This document shows positions 43,611 through 51,764 of a stretch of 64,000 nt of DNA, in pieces. Location: positions 21,071 through 85,070 of the forward strand of contig JADYZW010000014.1 of assembly GCA_020852955.1 (NCBI GenBank). The letters run 5' to 3'. This stretch comes from Deltaproteobacteria bacterium. GTDB lineage: Bacteria; Desulfobacterota; Binatia; UTPRO1. The translations under genes and the position numbers were made by a program. The notes below the pieces were generated by a model. It saw only the letters and a list, made by a program, of their open reading frames with translations. It was not told the DNA's origin and searched no databases. The first letter of the stretch is position 1. Every line of letters begins with the position of its first letter.

Positions 43611-45407
43611 TCAGCGCTTCAGCCGGGCGATCAGCAGCTCGCGCTCGAGCTTGATGGGCTCCGGGAGGGTGCGCTCGAGCTTGGTGAAGAGCTCGCCCTG
43701 GGATTCGACCTCGAGGCCCCACTCGGCGAGGTCGATCGAGGTCGCCTGCTTCACCTGGTCGGGGCCGAGCCCCAGGCCCTCGACGTCGAGGTCGCCCGGG
43801 CGCGGCACCATGCCGAGCAGGGTCTCGGAGGCGCCGACGGTACCCTCGGCGCGTGCGAGGATCCATGCGAGGACGCGCATGTTCTCGCCGAAGCCGGGCC
43901 AGAGGAACTTGCCGTCGGGACCCTTGCGGAACCAGTTCACCAGGAAGATCGGGGGCGGGTCGGCGAGGCGCTCCTGGATCTTCAACCAGTGCGCGAAATA
44001 GTCGCCCATGTCGTAGCCGCAGAAGGGCAGCATCGCCATGGGGTCGCGACGAACGACGCCCGCCTGGCCGACCGCCGCGGCCGTCGTCTCGGAGCCCATC
44101 GTCGCCCCGAGATACACGCCGTGCGCCCAGTTGAAGCTCTGCATGACGAGCGGGACCGTGGTCGCCCGGCGCCCGCCGAAGATGATCGCCGAGACGGGCA
44201 CGCCCTCGGCGTCGTCGGCCTTCGCGTCCAGGATCGGGTTGTTCCGCATGGGTGCGGTGAAGCGCGAGTTCGGGTGCGCGGCCGGCGTCTTCGACGCCGG
44301 CGTCCACGGGTTGCCGCGCCAGTCGGTGAGCTCGGCCGGCGGCGGCCCGTCGATGCCTTCCCACCAGACGTCGCCGTCCTGGGTCATGGCGACGTTGGTG
44401 AAGATCGCGTCGCGCTCGACGGAGGCCATCGCGTTCGGGTTCGTCTTCCGGTTGGTGCCCGGGGCGACGCCGAAGTAGCCGTTCTCCGGGTTCACCGCCC
44501 AGAGGCGGCCGTCCTTGCCGATCCTGAGCCACGAGATGTCGTCCCCGATGGTCGTGATCTTCCAGCCCTTGAACTTCGCCGGCGGGACCATCATCGCGAA
44601 ATTGGTCTTGCCGCAGGCGCTCGGGAACGCCGCGACGACGTAGTGCTTCTTCCCCCGCGGATCCTCCGCTCCGAGGATCAGCATGTGCTCGGCGAGCCAG
44701 CCCTCTTCCTTTCCGAGGAACGACGCGATGCGGAGCGCCAGGCACTTCTTGCCGAGAAGCGCGTTGCCGCCGTACCCGCTGCCGATCGACCAGATCGTGT
44801 TGTCCTCGGGGAAGTGGCAGATGAAGCGCTTTTCGGGATCGAGGTCGAGCGTGCAGTGGAGGCCGCGGTTGAAGTCGTCGCTCGTGTCGCCGAGGGTGTC
44901 GAGCGCGAGACGGCCCATGCGGGCCATGATGCGCATGTTGAGCACCACGTAGACGCTGTCGGTGATCTCGATGCCGACCTTCGAGAACGGCGATCCCGCC
45001 GGGCCCATGAGGTACGGGACGACGTACATCGTCCGGCCCTTCATCGAGCCGTCGAAGAGCTTCGCGAGCTTCGCGTAGGCCTCCTTCGGGTCCATCCAGT
45101 TGTTGTTGGGACCCGAGGCTTCCTTGGTGCGGGTGCAGACGAAGGTGAGGTGCTCCGTGCGCGCGACGTCGTTCGGATCGGAGCGGTGGAGGTAGCATCC
45201 GGGCCGCGTCTCGGGGTTGAGCGGGATCAGGATGCCCTTGTCGACCGCCTCCTTGGTGAGACGCTGCTTCTCGTCCTCGGAGCCGTCGCACCAGACGATC
45301 CGGTCGGGCTTGGCGAGCTTGGCCATTTCGCCGACCCAAGCGAGGAGCTTGGCGTTGGTCGTCGGAGCGGCGCTCTGTTGCGTGGCGGCGGCGCGATTGT
45401 CGGGCAT
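43611..45407 (-). CDS. pckG: Phosphoenolpyruvate carboxykinase (GTP)
   Basis: A 598-residue GTP-dependent PEP carboxykinase, of usual length. Conserved parts are the substrate region [20 protein letters not shown], the P-loop [13 protein letters not shown], metal site IGDDISWL and GTP-binding FFGVAPG-like [18 protein letters not shown]. It converts oxaloacetate and GTP to PEP (gluconeogenesis) or runs backwards. An upstream ATG frame begins 22 codons earlier but lacks the ribosome binding site AGGAAAGG that precedes the chosen start. A 271-bp gap on its 3' side up to the pilin holds only a weak GC-rich hairpin. Confidence 0.95.
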   Translation of the reverse strand: MPDNRAAATQQSAAPTTNAKLLAWVGEMAKLAKPDRIVWCDGSEDEKQRLTKEAVDKGILIPLNPETRPGCYLHRSDPNDVARTEHLTFVCTRTKEASGPNNNWMDPKEAYAKLAKLFDGSMKGRTMYVVPYLMGPAGSPFSKVGIEITDSVYVVLNMRIMARMGRLALDTLGDTSDDFNRGLHCTLDLDPEKRFICHFPEDNTIWSIGSGYGGNALLGKKCLALRIASFLGKEEGWLAEHMLILGAEDPRGKKHYVVAAFPSACGKTNFAMMVPPAKFKGWKITTIGDDISWLRIGKDGRLWAVNPENGYFGVAPGTNRKTNPNAMASVERDAIFTNVAMTQDGDVWWEGIDGPPPAELTDWRGNPWTPASKTPAAHPNSRFTAPMRNNPILDAKADDAEGVPVSAIIFGGRRATTVPLVMQSFNWAHGVYLGATMGSETTAAAVGQAGVVRRDPMAMLPFCGYDMGDYFAHWLKIQERLADPPPIFLVNWFRKGPDGKFLWPGFGENMRVLAWILARAEGTVGASETLLGMVPRPGDLDVEGLGLGPDQVKQATSIDLAEWGLEVESQGELFTKLERTLPEPIKLERELLIARLKR

Positions 45408-45550
45408 GGGATCGTCGACCTTTCCTCGGAGATTCGTACGAAAAGGAGTGGCGTTCGGAAGGAGGCGGACCATATCACACCGGCCAGCGGTTCCAATCGC
45501 CGGGACGGCCGGGTTGGGGGTCGGCGCGCGCCCCTATATGGTTGCGTGCG

Positions 45551-46495
45551 ATGCGGCTGCGCGTGCTCGTTGCCGGCGCCGGGGCGGTCGGCTCGGTCGT
45601 GGGAGGCCTCCTGGCGCGGGCCGGCCATCTGGTCGCGCTTCTCGGCCGGCGCCCCCATCTCGACGCGATCGCGGCCCGCGGGCTCGCGATCGAGGGCCTC
45701 TGGGGCGAGCACCGCGCGCGGAACCTGGTCGTCGCCGCCTCCGTAGAGGAACTCGCGGGCCCCTACGACGCGATCCTGCTCACGGTGAAGTCGTACGATA
45801 CCGCGGACATGCTCGCGGCGGTCGCGCCCTTTCTCGCCGCCGACGGCTCGGCGATCGCGCTCCAGAACGGGCTCGGCAACGTCGAGCGGGTGGCGGCCGC
45901 CGTCGGCGCCGAGCGGGCGCTCGGCGGGCGGGTCATCTTCGGCGCCGTGGTGCCGGCGCCGGGGGTCGTCCGTGTGACCGTGTTCGCCGACCCGATCGCG
46001 CTCGGGTCGGCGGTTGGCGGGGTCGCGGCTTCCGAGGAGCGGGCGCGCGCCTGGACGGCGCGCTTCGCGTCGGCCGGCATCCCGACGGAGCACACCGATG
46101 CGCTCCAGGCGCATCTCTGGACGAAGGTCTTCTACAACGCGGCGCTCAATCCCCTCGGCGCGCTCCTCGGACGGCCCTACGGCGCGCTGGCGGCGGACGA
46201 CGACGGGCGCGCGATCATGGATGCGGTCATCGACGAATGCTTCGCGGTGGCGCGGGCGCGCGGCGTGGCTCCGCTGGTTCCCGATGCCGACGCCTATCGC
46301 GCGATCTTCTACGGGCGACTCGTGCCGGCGACGGCGGATCATCGTTCGTCCATGCTGCAGGATCTCGAGCGCGGTCGGCGGACCGAGATCGAGGCGATCA
46401 ACGGCTGCATCTGGCGCTACGGCTGCGAGGCGGGTATCCCGACGCCGGTGAACGCGACGATGACGCGCCTGGTGCGCTTCCGAGAACGGTCATGA
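45551..46495 (+). CDS. 2-dehydropantoate 2-reductase (PanE/ApbA family)
   Basis: A 314-residue ketopantoate reductase-type protein. The NADPH site is VLVAGAGAVGSVVGGLLARAG; the catalytic Lys lies in LWTKVFYNAALNPLGALL and the C-terminal domain contains GRLVPATADHRSSMLQDLERGRRTEI, all typical. It makes pantoate for CoA synthesis, but paralogues with other substrates exist and no pantothenate gene is nearby. It overlaps the JAMM gene by 4 nt. The divergent gap to pckG is 143 bp. Confidence 0.85.
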   Translation: MRLRVLVAGAGAVGSVVGGLLARAGHLVALLGRRPHLDAIAARGLAIEGLWGEHRARNLVVAASVEELAGPYDAILLTVKSYDTADMLAAVAPFLAADGSAIALQNGLGNVERVAAAVGAERALGGRVIFGAVVPAPGVVRVTVFADPIALGSAVGGVAASEERARAWTARFASAGIPTEHTDALQAHLWTKVFYNAALNPLGALLGRPYGALAADDDGRAIMDAVIDECFAVARARGVAPLVPDADAYRAIFYGRLVPATADHRSSMLQDLERGRRTEIEAINGCIWRYGCEAGIPTPVNATMTRLVRFRERS

Positions 46496-46977
46496 TCGAA
46501 ATCGAACCGCAGGCGATGGACGCGATGCGGGCGCATGCGATCGAGGGCTTCCCCGAGGAGGTCTGCGGCGTCGTGTTCGCGAGCCCCCGCGGTCAGGTCG
46601 TGCGGCGGCTCCGGAACGTCCAGAACGAGCTGCACGCGAAGGATCCCGAGCAGTACCCGCGGACCGCGGCGACGGCCTATCACATGGACTCGCGCGAGCT
46701 CTTCGAGATCGAGAAGCAGGCACGCGAGCCGGGGTGGCGGGTGCTGGCCTTTTATCATTCGCACCCGCAACACGACGCGTACTTCTCGCCGACCGATCGC
46801 GCGCAGGCGTCCTACACGGACCCCGTCGACGGATCGCGCGGGCCGACGTACGCCGGCGCCGCCTGGGTCGTGGTTTCGGTCCACGATCGCGCCGTGCGCG
46901 ACGTGCGGGCGTACGTGTGGGACGACGCGGTGCAGGATTTCTCCGAGGCGCCGTTCGGGCAGGCGCGCGATGCCTGA
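46492..46977 (+). CDS. JAMM/MPN+ metalloprotease (Mov34-like)
   Basis: A 161-residue single-domain zinc protease. The JAMM residues are Glu22 or Glu23 (PEEVCG), His89 and His91 (FYHSHP), Ser99 and Asp102 (YFSPTD). Bacterial relatives remove C-terminal residues from ubiquitin-like sulfur carriers (Mec+ acting on CysO) or ubiquitin-like tags. It sits in an overlapping trio with a PanE-family reductase and a hydrolase (ATGA at the start, 8-nt overlap at the end). A MoaD-like protein with residues beyond its Gly-Gly is encoded about 4 kb downstream. Confidence 0.88.
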   Translation: MIEIEPQAMDAMRAHAIEGFPEEVCGVVFASPRGQVVRRLRNVQNELHAKDPEQYPRTAATAYHMDSRELFEIEKQAREPGWRVLAFYHSHPQHDAYFSPTDRAQASYTDPVDGSRGPTYAGAAWVVVSVHDRAVRDVRAYVWDDAVQDFSEAPFGQARDA

Positions 46978-47716
46978 GCTCGATCGCGGCGGCTGGTCGC
47001 TGCGCTACGAGGTCGCGGGGGCCGGGGGCGCGCTCGTGGCGCTCACCCACGGCTTCGGAGCCACCGCGGAGACGTGGCGCGGGCAGGTGCCGGCGCTCGT
47101 CGACGCGGGCTTCCGGGTTCTGACGTGGGACCTGCGGGCGCATGGCCGGTCCGGGTCGCCCGCCGAGCCGATCACGATCGCGAGCCTCGGCGAGGACCTC
47201 GCGGCGCTCGTGCGCGCGGTCGGCGGGCCGGCCCACGCGCTCGGACACTCGGCCGGCGGCGTGATCACGATGCGCTTCGCGCTCGACCACCCGGAGTTGG
47301 TGCGGAGCCTCGTCCTCGTCGGCACCGCGAGCGAATGCAACGCGCAGGCGCACGCGTGGTACGAGTCCCTCGCGATCACGGCCGAAGCGGAGGGCGGCGC
47401 CGCGGTCCTGAAGAAGCTCGGTTCGCGCGACGCCGCCGACGCCGCCCCGGAACCTCGCGGCTTCGCGCGCATCGCGCGCGCGATGGGCGGCCTGCACCAG
47501 GCCCCCATTACGGCCGAGCTCGAGCGCCTCCGCTGCCCGACCTTCGTCGTCGTGGGCGAGAAGGACTTCCTCGGCGTCGGCGGCTCGGTGATCATCAGCC
47601 GGCGCATCCCCGGCGCGCGGCTCGAGGTCGTGTCCGGCGGCGTGCACGCGCTCTTCCACCGGGATCCGGCCGGGTTCAACGCCCGGGTGATCGACTTCCT
47701 GCGCGCGATCGGCTGA
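46970..47716 (+). CDS. Alpha/beta hydrolase
   Basis: A 248-residue hydrolase. The oxyanion segment is THGFGATAETW, the nucleophile Ser94 is in GHSAGG, and acid and His lie in VGEKDFLGV and GGVHALFHRD. It resembles esterases and 3-oxoadipate enol-lactonase-like enzymes; the substrate is unknown. It overlaps the JAMM gene by 8 nt and is convergent with miaB, the two stop codons lying one base apart inside a 13-bp palindrome. Confidence 0.82.
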   Translation: MPELDRGGWSLRYEVAGAGGALVALTHGFGATAETWRGQVPALVDAGFRVLTWDLRAHGRSGSPAEPITIASLGEDLAALVRAVGGPAHALGHSAGGVITMRFALDHPELVRSLVLVGTASECNAQAHAWYESLAITAEAEGGAAVLKKLGSRDAADAAPEPRGFARIARAMGGLHQAPITAELERLRCPTFVVVGEKDFLGVGGSVIISRRIPGARLEVVSGGVHALFHRDPAGFNARVIDFLRAIG

Positions 47717-47717
47717 G

Positions 47718-49145
47718 TCAGCCCGCGAGGTCGAGCGCCGCGGGAACGGCGGCGCTCGCAATCAGGGTGTGACCCGTCGCCGCGACGACCGTGCCGGTGA
47801 CGAGCGCTCCCGGCGCGGCGTCGCCGTTCATGACGGTGGTCGCGTATTGCGGCGTCTTGCCCGCGACGTGCCCCGCGGGCCGGCGCGCCGGCCCTTCGAC
47901 CAGCACCTCGACCGCGCGGCCGATCCAGGCGCGATGGCATTCGACCGCGATCCCTTCCTGGAGCGCGATCACTTCGGAGAGCCGCCGGCTCTTCTCGGCC
48001 TCGGGCACGGAATCCTCCCAGGCTGCGGCGCGCGTGAGCGAGCGCGGCGAGTATTTGTAGAGGTAGGCCTGGTCGAAGCGCAGCTCCGCGAGGAGCCGAC
48101 GGGTGGCGTCGTAGTCGGCGGCCGTTTCGCCGGGGAACCCGACGATCACGTCGGTCGAGAGCGCCACGTCGGGGACGGCGTCGCGCACGCGGGCGACGAG
48201 CTCGCGGAACGCGGCGGTCGTGTAGCCGCGCGCCATGCGATCGAGGACGGCGTCGGAGCCCGACTGCACCGGCAGGTGCAGCTGGGGCGCGACGGCAGGC
48301 ACGTCGCGCATCACGGCGATCAACCCGGGCGTCACGTCGGCGGGGTGCGGCGACGTGAAGCGGATGCGCGCGAGCCCCGGGATCCCGGCGGCGCGGCGCA
48401 GCAGCTCGGCGAAGTCGCATGCGCCGTCGCGGTACGCGTTCACCGTCTGTCCGAGGAACACGACTTCCCGCGCGCCGTCGGCGACGACGTCGCGCACCTC
48501 GCGCAGGACGGCGTCGATCGGCAGGCTGCGCTCGCGCCCGCGTACGTACGGGACGACGCAGAACGTGCAGAACCTGTCGCAGCCGCGCATCACCGTGATC
48601 CAGGCGCGCACCGCGCCCGGCGCGCGCGCGCTCCGGAGATCGGCGTAGTCTTCGCTCGGGTCGAGGCGGACGTCGGTCGCCACGCGCGCGCGCCGCCCTC
48701 TGGGCGTCGCGTTCGGATCGTCGTCGGGCGCGTCGCGGAAATCCGTGATGGGATCCCGGCTGGCGCGGATCGCGTCGAGGAGCGCCGGCAGCCGACGATA
48801 GGCGTCCGGTCCGATGACGAGATCGACCATGGGCACGCGTTTGGTGACCGTGACGCGGTGGTGCTGCGCCATGCAGCCGGACATGCCGAGCACGAGCTCG
48901 GGCCGCGCCGCCTTCAAGCGCGCGAGATCGGTGAGGCGGCCGATCACGCGCTCCTCGGCGTGCTCGCGGACCGCGCAGGTATTCAGCAGGATGACGTCCG
49001 CCGCCGCCGGATCGGTCGTGCGCACATAGCCCGCGGTCCCGGCGTGGCCGAGGATCAGCTCGGTGTCGGCGAAGTTCATCTGACACCCGTAGGTTTCGAG
49101 GTAGATGGCGGGGGCCACGGCCGCGGGACTATAGCCACGGCCCAT
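47718..49145 (-). CDS. miaB: tRNA-2-methylthio-N6-dimethylallyladenosine synthase
   Basis: A 475-residue radical SAM methylthiotransferase that adds the methylthio group to i6A37 in tRNA. The N-terminal UPF0004 domain has three cysteines (YGCQMN, NTCAV, SGCMA), the radical SAM cluster is CDRFCTFC, and a C-terminal TRAM domain is present. The YVRGRERSLPIDAV and LPVQSGSD motifs support MiaB over MtaB/RimO. A shorter start at a GTG 9 codons in is possible (APAIYLETYG is where the family usually begins). Confidence 0.93.
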   Translation of the reverse strand: MGRGYSPAAVAPAIYLETYGCQMNFADTELILGHAGTAGYVRTTDPAAADVILLNTCAVREHAEERVIGRLTDLARLKAARPELVLGMSGCMAQHHRVTVTKRVPMVDLVIGPDAYRRLPALLDAIRASRDPITDFRDAPDDDPNATPRGRRARVATDVRLDPSEDYADLRSARAPGAVRAWITVMRGCDRFCTFCVVPYVRGRERSLPIDAVLREVRDVVADGAREVVFLGQTVNAYRDGACDFAELLRRAAGIPGLARIRFTSPHPADVTPGLIAVMRDVPAVAPQLHLPVQSGSDAVLDRMARGYTTAAFRELVARVRDAVPDVALSTDVIVGFPGETAADYDATRRLLAELRFDQAYLYKYSPRSLTRAAAWEDSVPEAEKSRRLSEVIALQEGIAVECHRAWIGRAVEVLVEGPARRPAGHVAGKTPQYATTVMNGDAAPGALVTGTVVAATGHTLIASAAVPAALDLAG

Positions 49146-49176
49146 CAGGGCGGCAACGCGCGCGGCGTTGCGCCGG

Positions 49177-49410
49177 ATGTGCTACAGCGGTCGCGTGCAC
49201 CGGCATCCCGACGACGATCCGCGCCGCCAGTTCTCGGACATGGAGGCGACCCTGCTGCTCTGTCCGCGGTGCCAGGTCGCCGTGCCGGTGCGCAAGCGCC
49301 TGCTGCTCGTGCTCCCCGAGGGCGACAAGTTCGAGTACGTCTGCGCGCGCTGCGCGGCCACGTGCGGCACGAAGATCGAGCGGCCGCCGCCGCCGCGCTT
49401 CGGACGCTGA
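49177..49410 (+). CDS. Small zinc-ribbon-like protein
   Basis: A 77-residue protein with two CxxC pairs (LLLCPRCQVAV and VCARCAATC) separated by a basic and a Gly/Asp-rich strand, a zinc-ribbon-like layout. Its conserved part begins at an ATG further in (MEATLLLCP), so the true protein may be 57 residues. No family is recognised. It lies between divergent miaB and the response regulator, with 154 nt before the latter. Nothing else is seen there. Confidence 0.55.
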   Translation: MCYSGRVHRHPDDDPRRQFSDMEATLLLCPRCQVAVPVRKRLLLVLPEGDKFEYVCARCAATCGTKIERPPPPRFGR

Positions 49411-49564
49411 CGTGCGGATCGTTTCGCGGGGGCGCGATCACCCGTTGCCGGCGCGCGCATCGTGGACGGCGGCGCCGGCGTCCGTCGCGCCTTGACACTC
49501 CGAAACGAAGGGCAGTACGGTCCGCGCCGGATCGTGTCGAGGCGTTCTTTCCCCGAGGTCGTGC

Positions 49565-50212
49565 GTGCGCGTACTCTTGGTTGACGATCACACCCTCTTC
49601 CGCCAGGGCCTGCGCACGCTGCTCGAGAAGCACGGCGGGTTCCAGGTGGTCGGCGAGGCCGAGGACGGCCGGCGCGGTGTGACCCTCGTGGAGGAGCTGC
49701 ATCCCGATGTCGTCGTGATGGACATCGCGATGAAGGGCCTGAACGGGATCGAGGCGACGCGCCAGATCCGGAGCCGCTTTCCGAACACGCAAGTCGTCAT
49801 GCTGTCGATGCACCTCCTCGAGTCGTACGTGCGCCAGGCGCTCGAGGCGGGGGCCGCCGGCTACCTCCTGAAGAGCGCGGCCGGCAGCGAGCTCGTGGCG
49901 GCGCTCGAGAGCGTCCGCAACGGCGGGAGCTACTTCAGCGCGCCGGTGTCCCGGATGATCGTCGAGGGGTACCTCGAGACCAGTAAGGCCGCGACCGTCG
50001 AGAAGCTCGCGGTCCTGACGCCGCGCGAGCGCGAGGTGCTGCAGCTGATCGCCGAGGGGAACTCCTACAAGGAGATCGCGTCGGCGCTGAAGATCAGCCC
50101 GAAGACGGTAGGCCAGCACCGCGACCGCTTGATGCAGAAATTGCACTGCCGGCGCACAGCAGAGCTCGTGAAGTTTGCTTTGCGGGAAGGCGTAACGCCT
50201 GACTCAGAATAA
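49565..50212 (+). CDS. NarL/FixJ-type response regulator (orphan)
   Basis: A 215-residue regulator starting at GTG. The receiver has the acidic pocket VDDH, phosphoacceptor Asp53 (VVVMDIAMKG), and the Lys in GYLLKSAAGS. The LuxR-type helix-turn-helix is LTPREREVLQLIAEGNSYKEIASALKISPKTVGQHRDRL, whose core is KEIASALKISPKTV. No histidine kinase is encoded nearby, so it is an orphan or takes its signal from elsewhere. A 356-bp non-coding stretch with repeated TAGGGAAA motifs follows, which may hold its binding sites. Confidence 0.9.
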   Translation: MRVLLVDDHTLFRQGLRTLLEKHGGFQVVGEAEDGRRGVTLVEELHPDVVVMDIAMKGLNGIEATRQIRSRFPNTQVVMLSMHLLESYVRQALEAGAAGYLLKSAAGSELVAALESVRNGGSYFSAPVSRMIVEGYLETSKAATVEKLAVLTPREREVLQLIAEGNSYKEIASALKISPKTVGQHRDRLMQKLHCRRTAELVKFALREGVTPDSE

Positions 50213-50253
50213 GTAGTTGATTCATAACGTAAATCTCCGCTCTGGAAGGCTAT

Positions 50254-50279
50254 GGGACGACCCCTTTGGAAACCGTCCC
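50254..50279. terminator. Hairpin after the response regulator
   Basis: Arms GGGACG and CGTCCC (6 bp) with a 14-nt loop, 42 nt past the stop codon. Modest stem and no U-tract, so only a possible terminator. Confidence 0.35.
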
Positions 50280-50286
50280 GCGACGC

Positions 50287-50316
50287 TAGGGAAAATTTCC
50301 TTGGGCCATAGGGAAA
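50287..50316. promoter_or_regulatory. TAGGGAAA direct repeat pair with palindromic core
   Basis: TAGGGAAA occurs at 50287-50294 and again at 50309-50316, starts 22 bp apart, which is about two helical turns. The first copy is followed by ATTTCC, so it forms an imperfect inverted pair (GGGAAAATTTCC). Heptad-like inverted and direct repeats at this spacing are typical of NarL/FixJ-type regulators. That the upstream regulator binds here is inference. Confidence 0.4.
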
Positions 50317-50568
50317 TGGATGCATTTACATAGCGGTGGGCTCGCGAAATAACGGGTCCCGTCGTGGGGAGTTGGGTTCGGGCATTCCTCAATGCCTTTT
50401 CCAGAACACCAAGTGCTCATGGCTTATCCTCCTTCTCTCTAGGGGGCGGCGCTCACGGACACGGCACCCGGGAATGTCGCCCCCAGAGGGGTTCCCTCCG
50501 ACGGAACTCCCGCTAGCGCTGCTCGATTTTTGATTCGGGGCGATCGCTCCGGTAATGCCGGTGGCGGC

Positions 50569-51078
50569 ATGGCGCATCATCGGACGAACGATGCGCGGCG
50601 CGTGGGATGCGTCGTGATCACCGTGAGCGATACGCGGGGCTCGGACGACGACCGGAGCGGCGCGGTCATCGAGGCCGCGCTCACCGGCGCCGGTCACGCC
50701 GTGGTCGACGCGCAGATCGTGCCCGACGAGCGGGGCGCCATCCGCGCCGCGGTGCTCGCCGCCACCGACCGTTCCGACGTGCGAGCCGTCATCGTGACCG
50801 GCGGCACCGGCATCGCCCTCCGCGACGTCACCATCGAGAGCCTCGCCGACGCATGGGCGAAGGAGCTGCCGGGTTTCGGAGAGATCTTCCGGGCGTTGAG
50901 CTTCGAGGAGATCGGCGCCGCCGCGTTCCTGAGCCGCGCCGCGGCGGGCGTGATCGGCCACGCGTTCGTCGCGCTCCTGCCGGGATCGCCGGCGGCGTGC
51001 GAGCTCGCGCTGCGGCGGTTGCTCCTGCCCGAGCTCGGACACGTCGCCGGGCTGCTCTCCGGAAGCGCGCGGCCGTGA
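50569..51078 (+). CDS. moaB: Molybdopterin biosynthesis MoaB/Mog-family protein
   Basis: A 169-residue protein of the MoaB/Mog family, which adenylylates molybdopterin. Motifs: VITVSDTRGSDDDRSG, VIVTGGTGIALRDVTIE and ALLPGSPAACELAL. The ATG was used; it lacks a strong ribosome binding site, and the frame is open upstream into the non-coding stretch. The stop overlaps the GTG of moaD by 4 nt. Whether it is active MoaB/Mog or an inactive MoaB-type cannot be told. Confidence 0.87.
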   Translation: MAHHRTNDARRVGCVVITVSDTRGSDDDRSGAVIEAALTGAGHAVVDAQIVPDERGAIRAAVLAATDRSDVRAVIVTGGTGIALRDVTIESLADAWAKELPGFGEIFRALSFEEIGAAAFLSRAAAGVIGHAFVALLPGSPAACELALRRLLLPELGHVAGLLSGSARP

Positions 51079-51320
51079 CGATTCGGGTGCTCTTCTTCGC
51101 GTATCTCCGCGAGCGCTGCGGAGTGCGGGAGGTCGACGTCGAGCTGCCGGAGGGGGCGTCGGTCGGCGACCTCTGGCAGCGCCTCGCGGCGCGCTTCCCG
51201 GCGCTCCCGACGGAGCCTCCGAAGTTCGCGGTCAATCGGGTCTACGTTGACAAGGGGCACCCCCTCCACGACAATGACGAGCTCGCGCTGATCCCACCTG
51301 TAAGCGGCGGAAACCAATGA
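51075..51320 (+). CDS. moaD: Molybdopterin synthase small subunit MoaD-like, with residues beyond Gly-Gly
   Basis: An 81-residue ubiquitin-fold sulfur carrier starting at GTG. It has the ALIPPVSGG end, with Gly78-Gly79, but two more residues (Asn-Gln) follow before the stop. MoaD needs a free terminal glycine for thiocarboxylation, so either these are trimmed or the protein differs in role. The stop overlaps the moaE ATG (ATGA). The JAMM protease gene about 4 kb upstream is a candidate for trimming. Alternatively the family tolerates the extension. Confidence 0.85.
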   Translation: MTIRVLFFAYLRERCGVREVDVELPEGASVGDLWQRLAARFPALPTEPPKFAVNRVYVDKGHPLHDNDELALIPPVSGGNQ

Positions 51321-51763
51321 TGAAATCGTCGTATCGCGTGACGTCGGACGGCATCGACACGGCGGCCATGCTGGCCGAGGTCGGCGACGCCGGGGCGGGC
51401 GGTACGACGCTCTTCGTGGGGACGACCCGCAACGAGAACGAGGGTCGGATCGTGGAGCGCCTCGAGTACGAGGCGTACGAGGCCATGGCGCTCGAAGAGA
51501 TGCGCCGCATCGGCGACGAGATCGCGCGCCGTTGGCGGGTGATCGCGGTCTGCATGGTGCACAAGCTGGGGGTCGTGCCGATCGGCCAGGCGAGCGTCGC
51601 CGTCGCGGTTTCGGCGGCGCACCGCGAGGAAGCGTTCGCGGCGTGCCGGTACGGCATCGACACGCTGAAGACGACGGTGCCGATCTGGAAGAAGGAATTC
51701 TATCGGGGCGGCGAGCATTGGGTGGGTCCGTGCCACGCGCACGGCGTATCCGGACGAGGGTGA
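51317..51763 (+). CDS. moaE: Molybdopterin synthase large subunit
   Basis: A 148-residue MoaE. Recognised parts: GGTTLFVGTTRNENEG, the LEYEAYEAMALEEM strand-helix, VCMVHKLGVVPIGQASV and the C-terminal PIWKKEFYRGGEHWV with catalytic lysines. With MoaD it transfers sulfur to precursor Z. It overlaps moaD by 4 nt and ends one base before ispH. Confidence 0.93.
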   Translation: MMKSSYRVTSDGIDTAAMLAEVGDAGAGGTTLFVGTTRNENEGRIVERLEYEAYEAMALEEMRRIGDEIARRWRVIAVCMVHKLGVVPIGQASVAVAVSAAHREEAFAACRYGIDTLKTTVPIWKKEFYRGGEHWVGPCHAHGVSGRG

Positions 51764-51764
51764 G

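Larger units (their letters stand above)
50213..50568. other. AT-richer non-coding region after the response regulator
   Basis: These 356 bases have no supported gene and are clearly less GC-rich than their surroundings. The left part holds a hairpin, followed by repeated TAGGGAAA motifs with a GGAAAATTTCC core, and a region with a pyrimidine tract (CCTCCTTCTCTC). I see no tRNA or riboswitch fold. The right end reaches the moaB start. Confidence 0.55.

Noticed and set aside
50213..50568. Possible tRNA or riboswitch in the AT-rich gap
   Set aside because: No cloverleaf, CCA end or recognisable riboswitch core could be found by eye.
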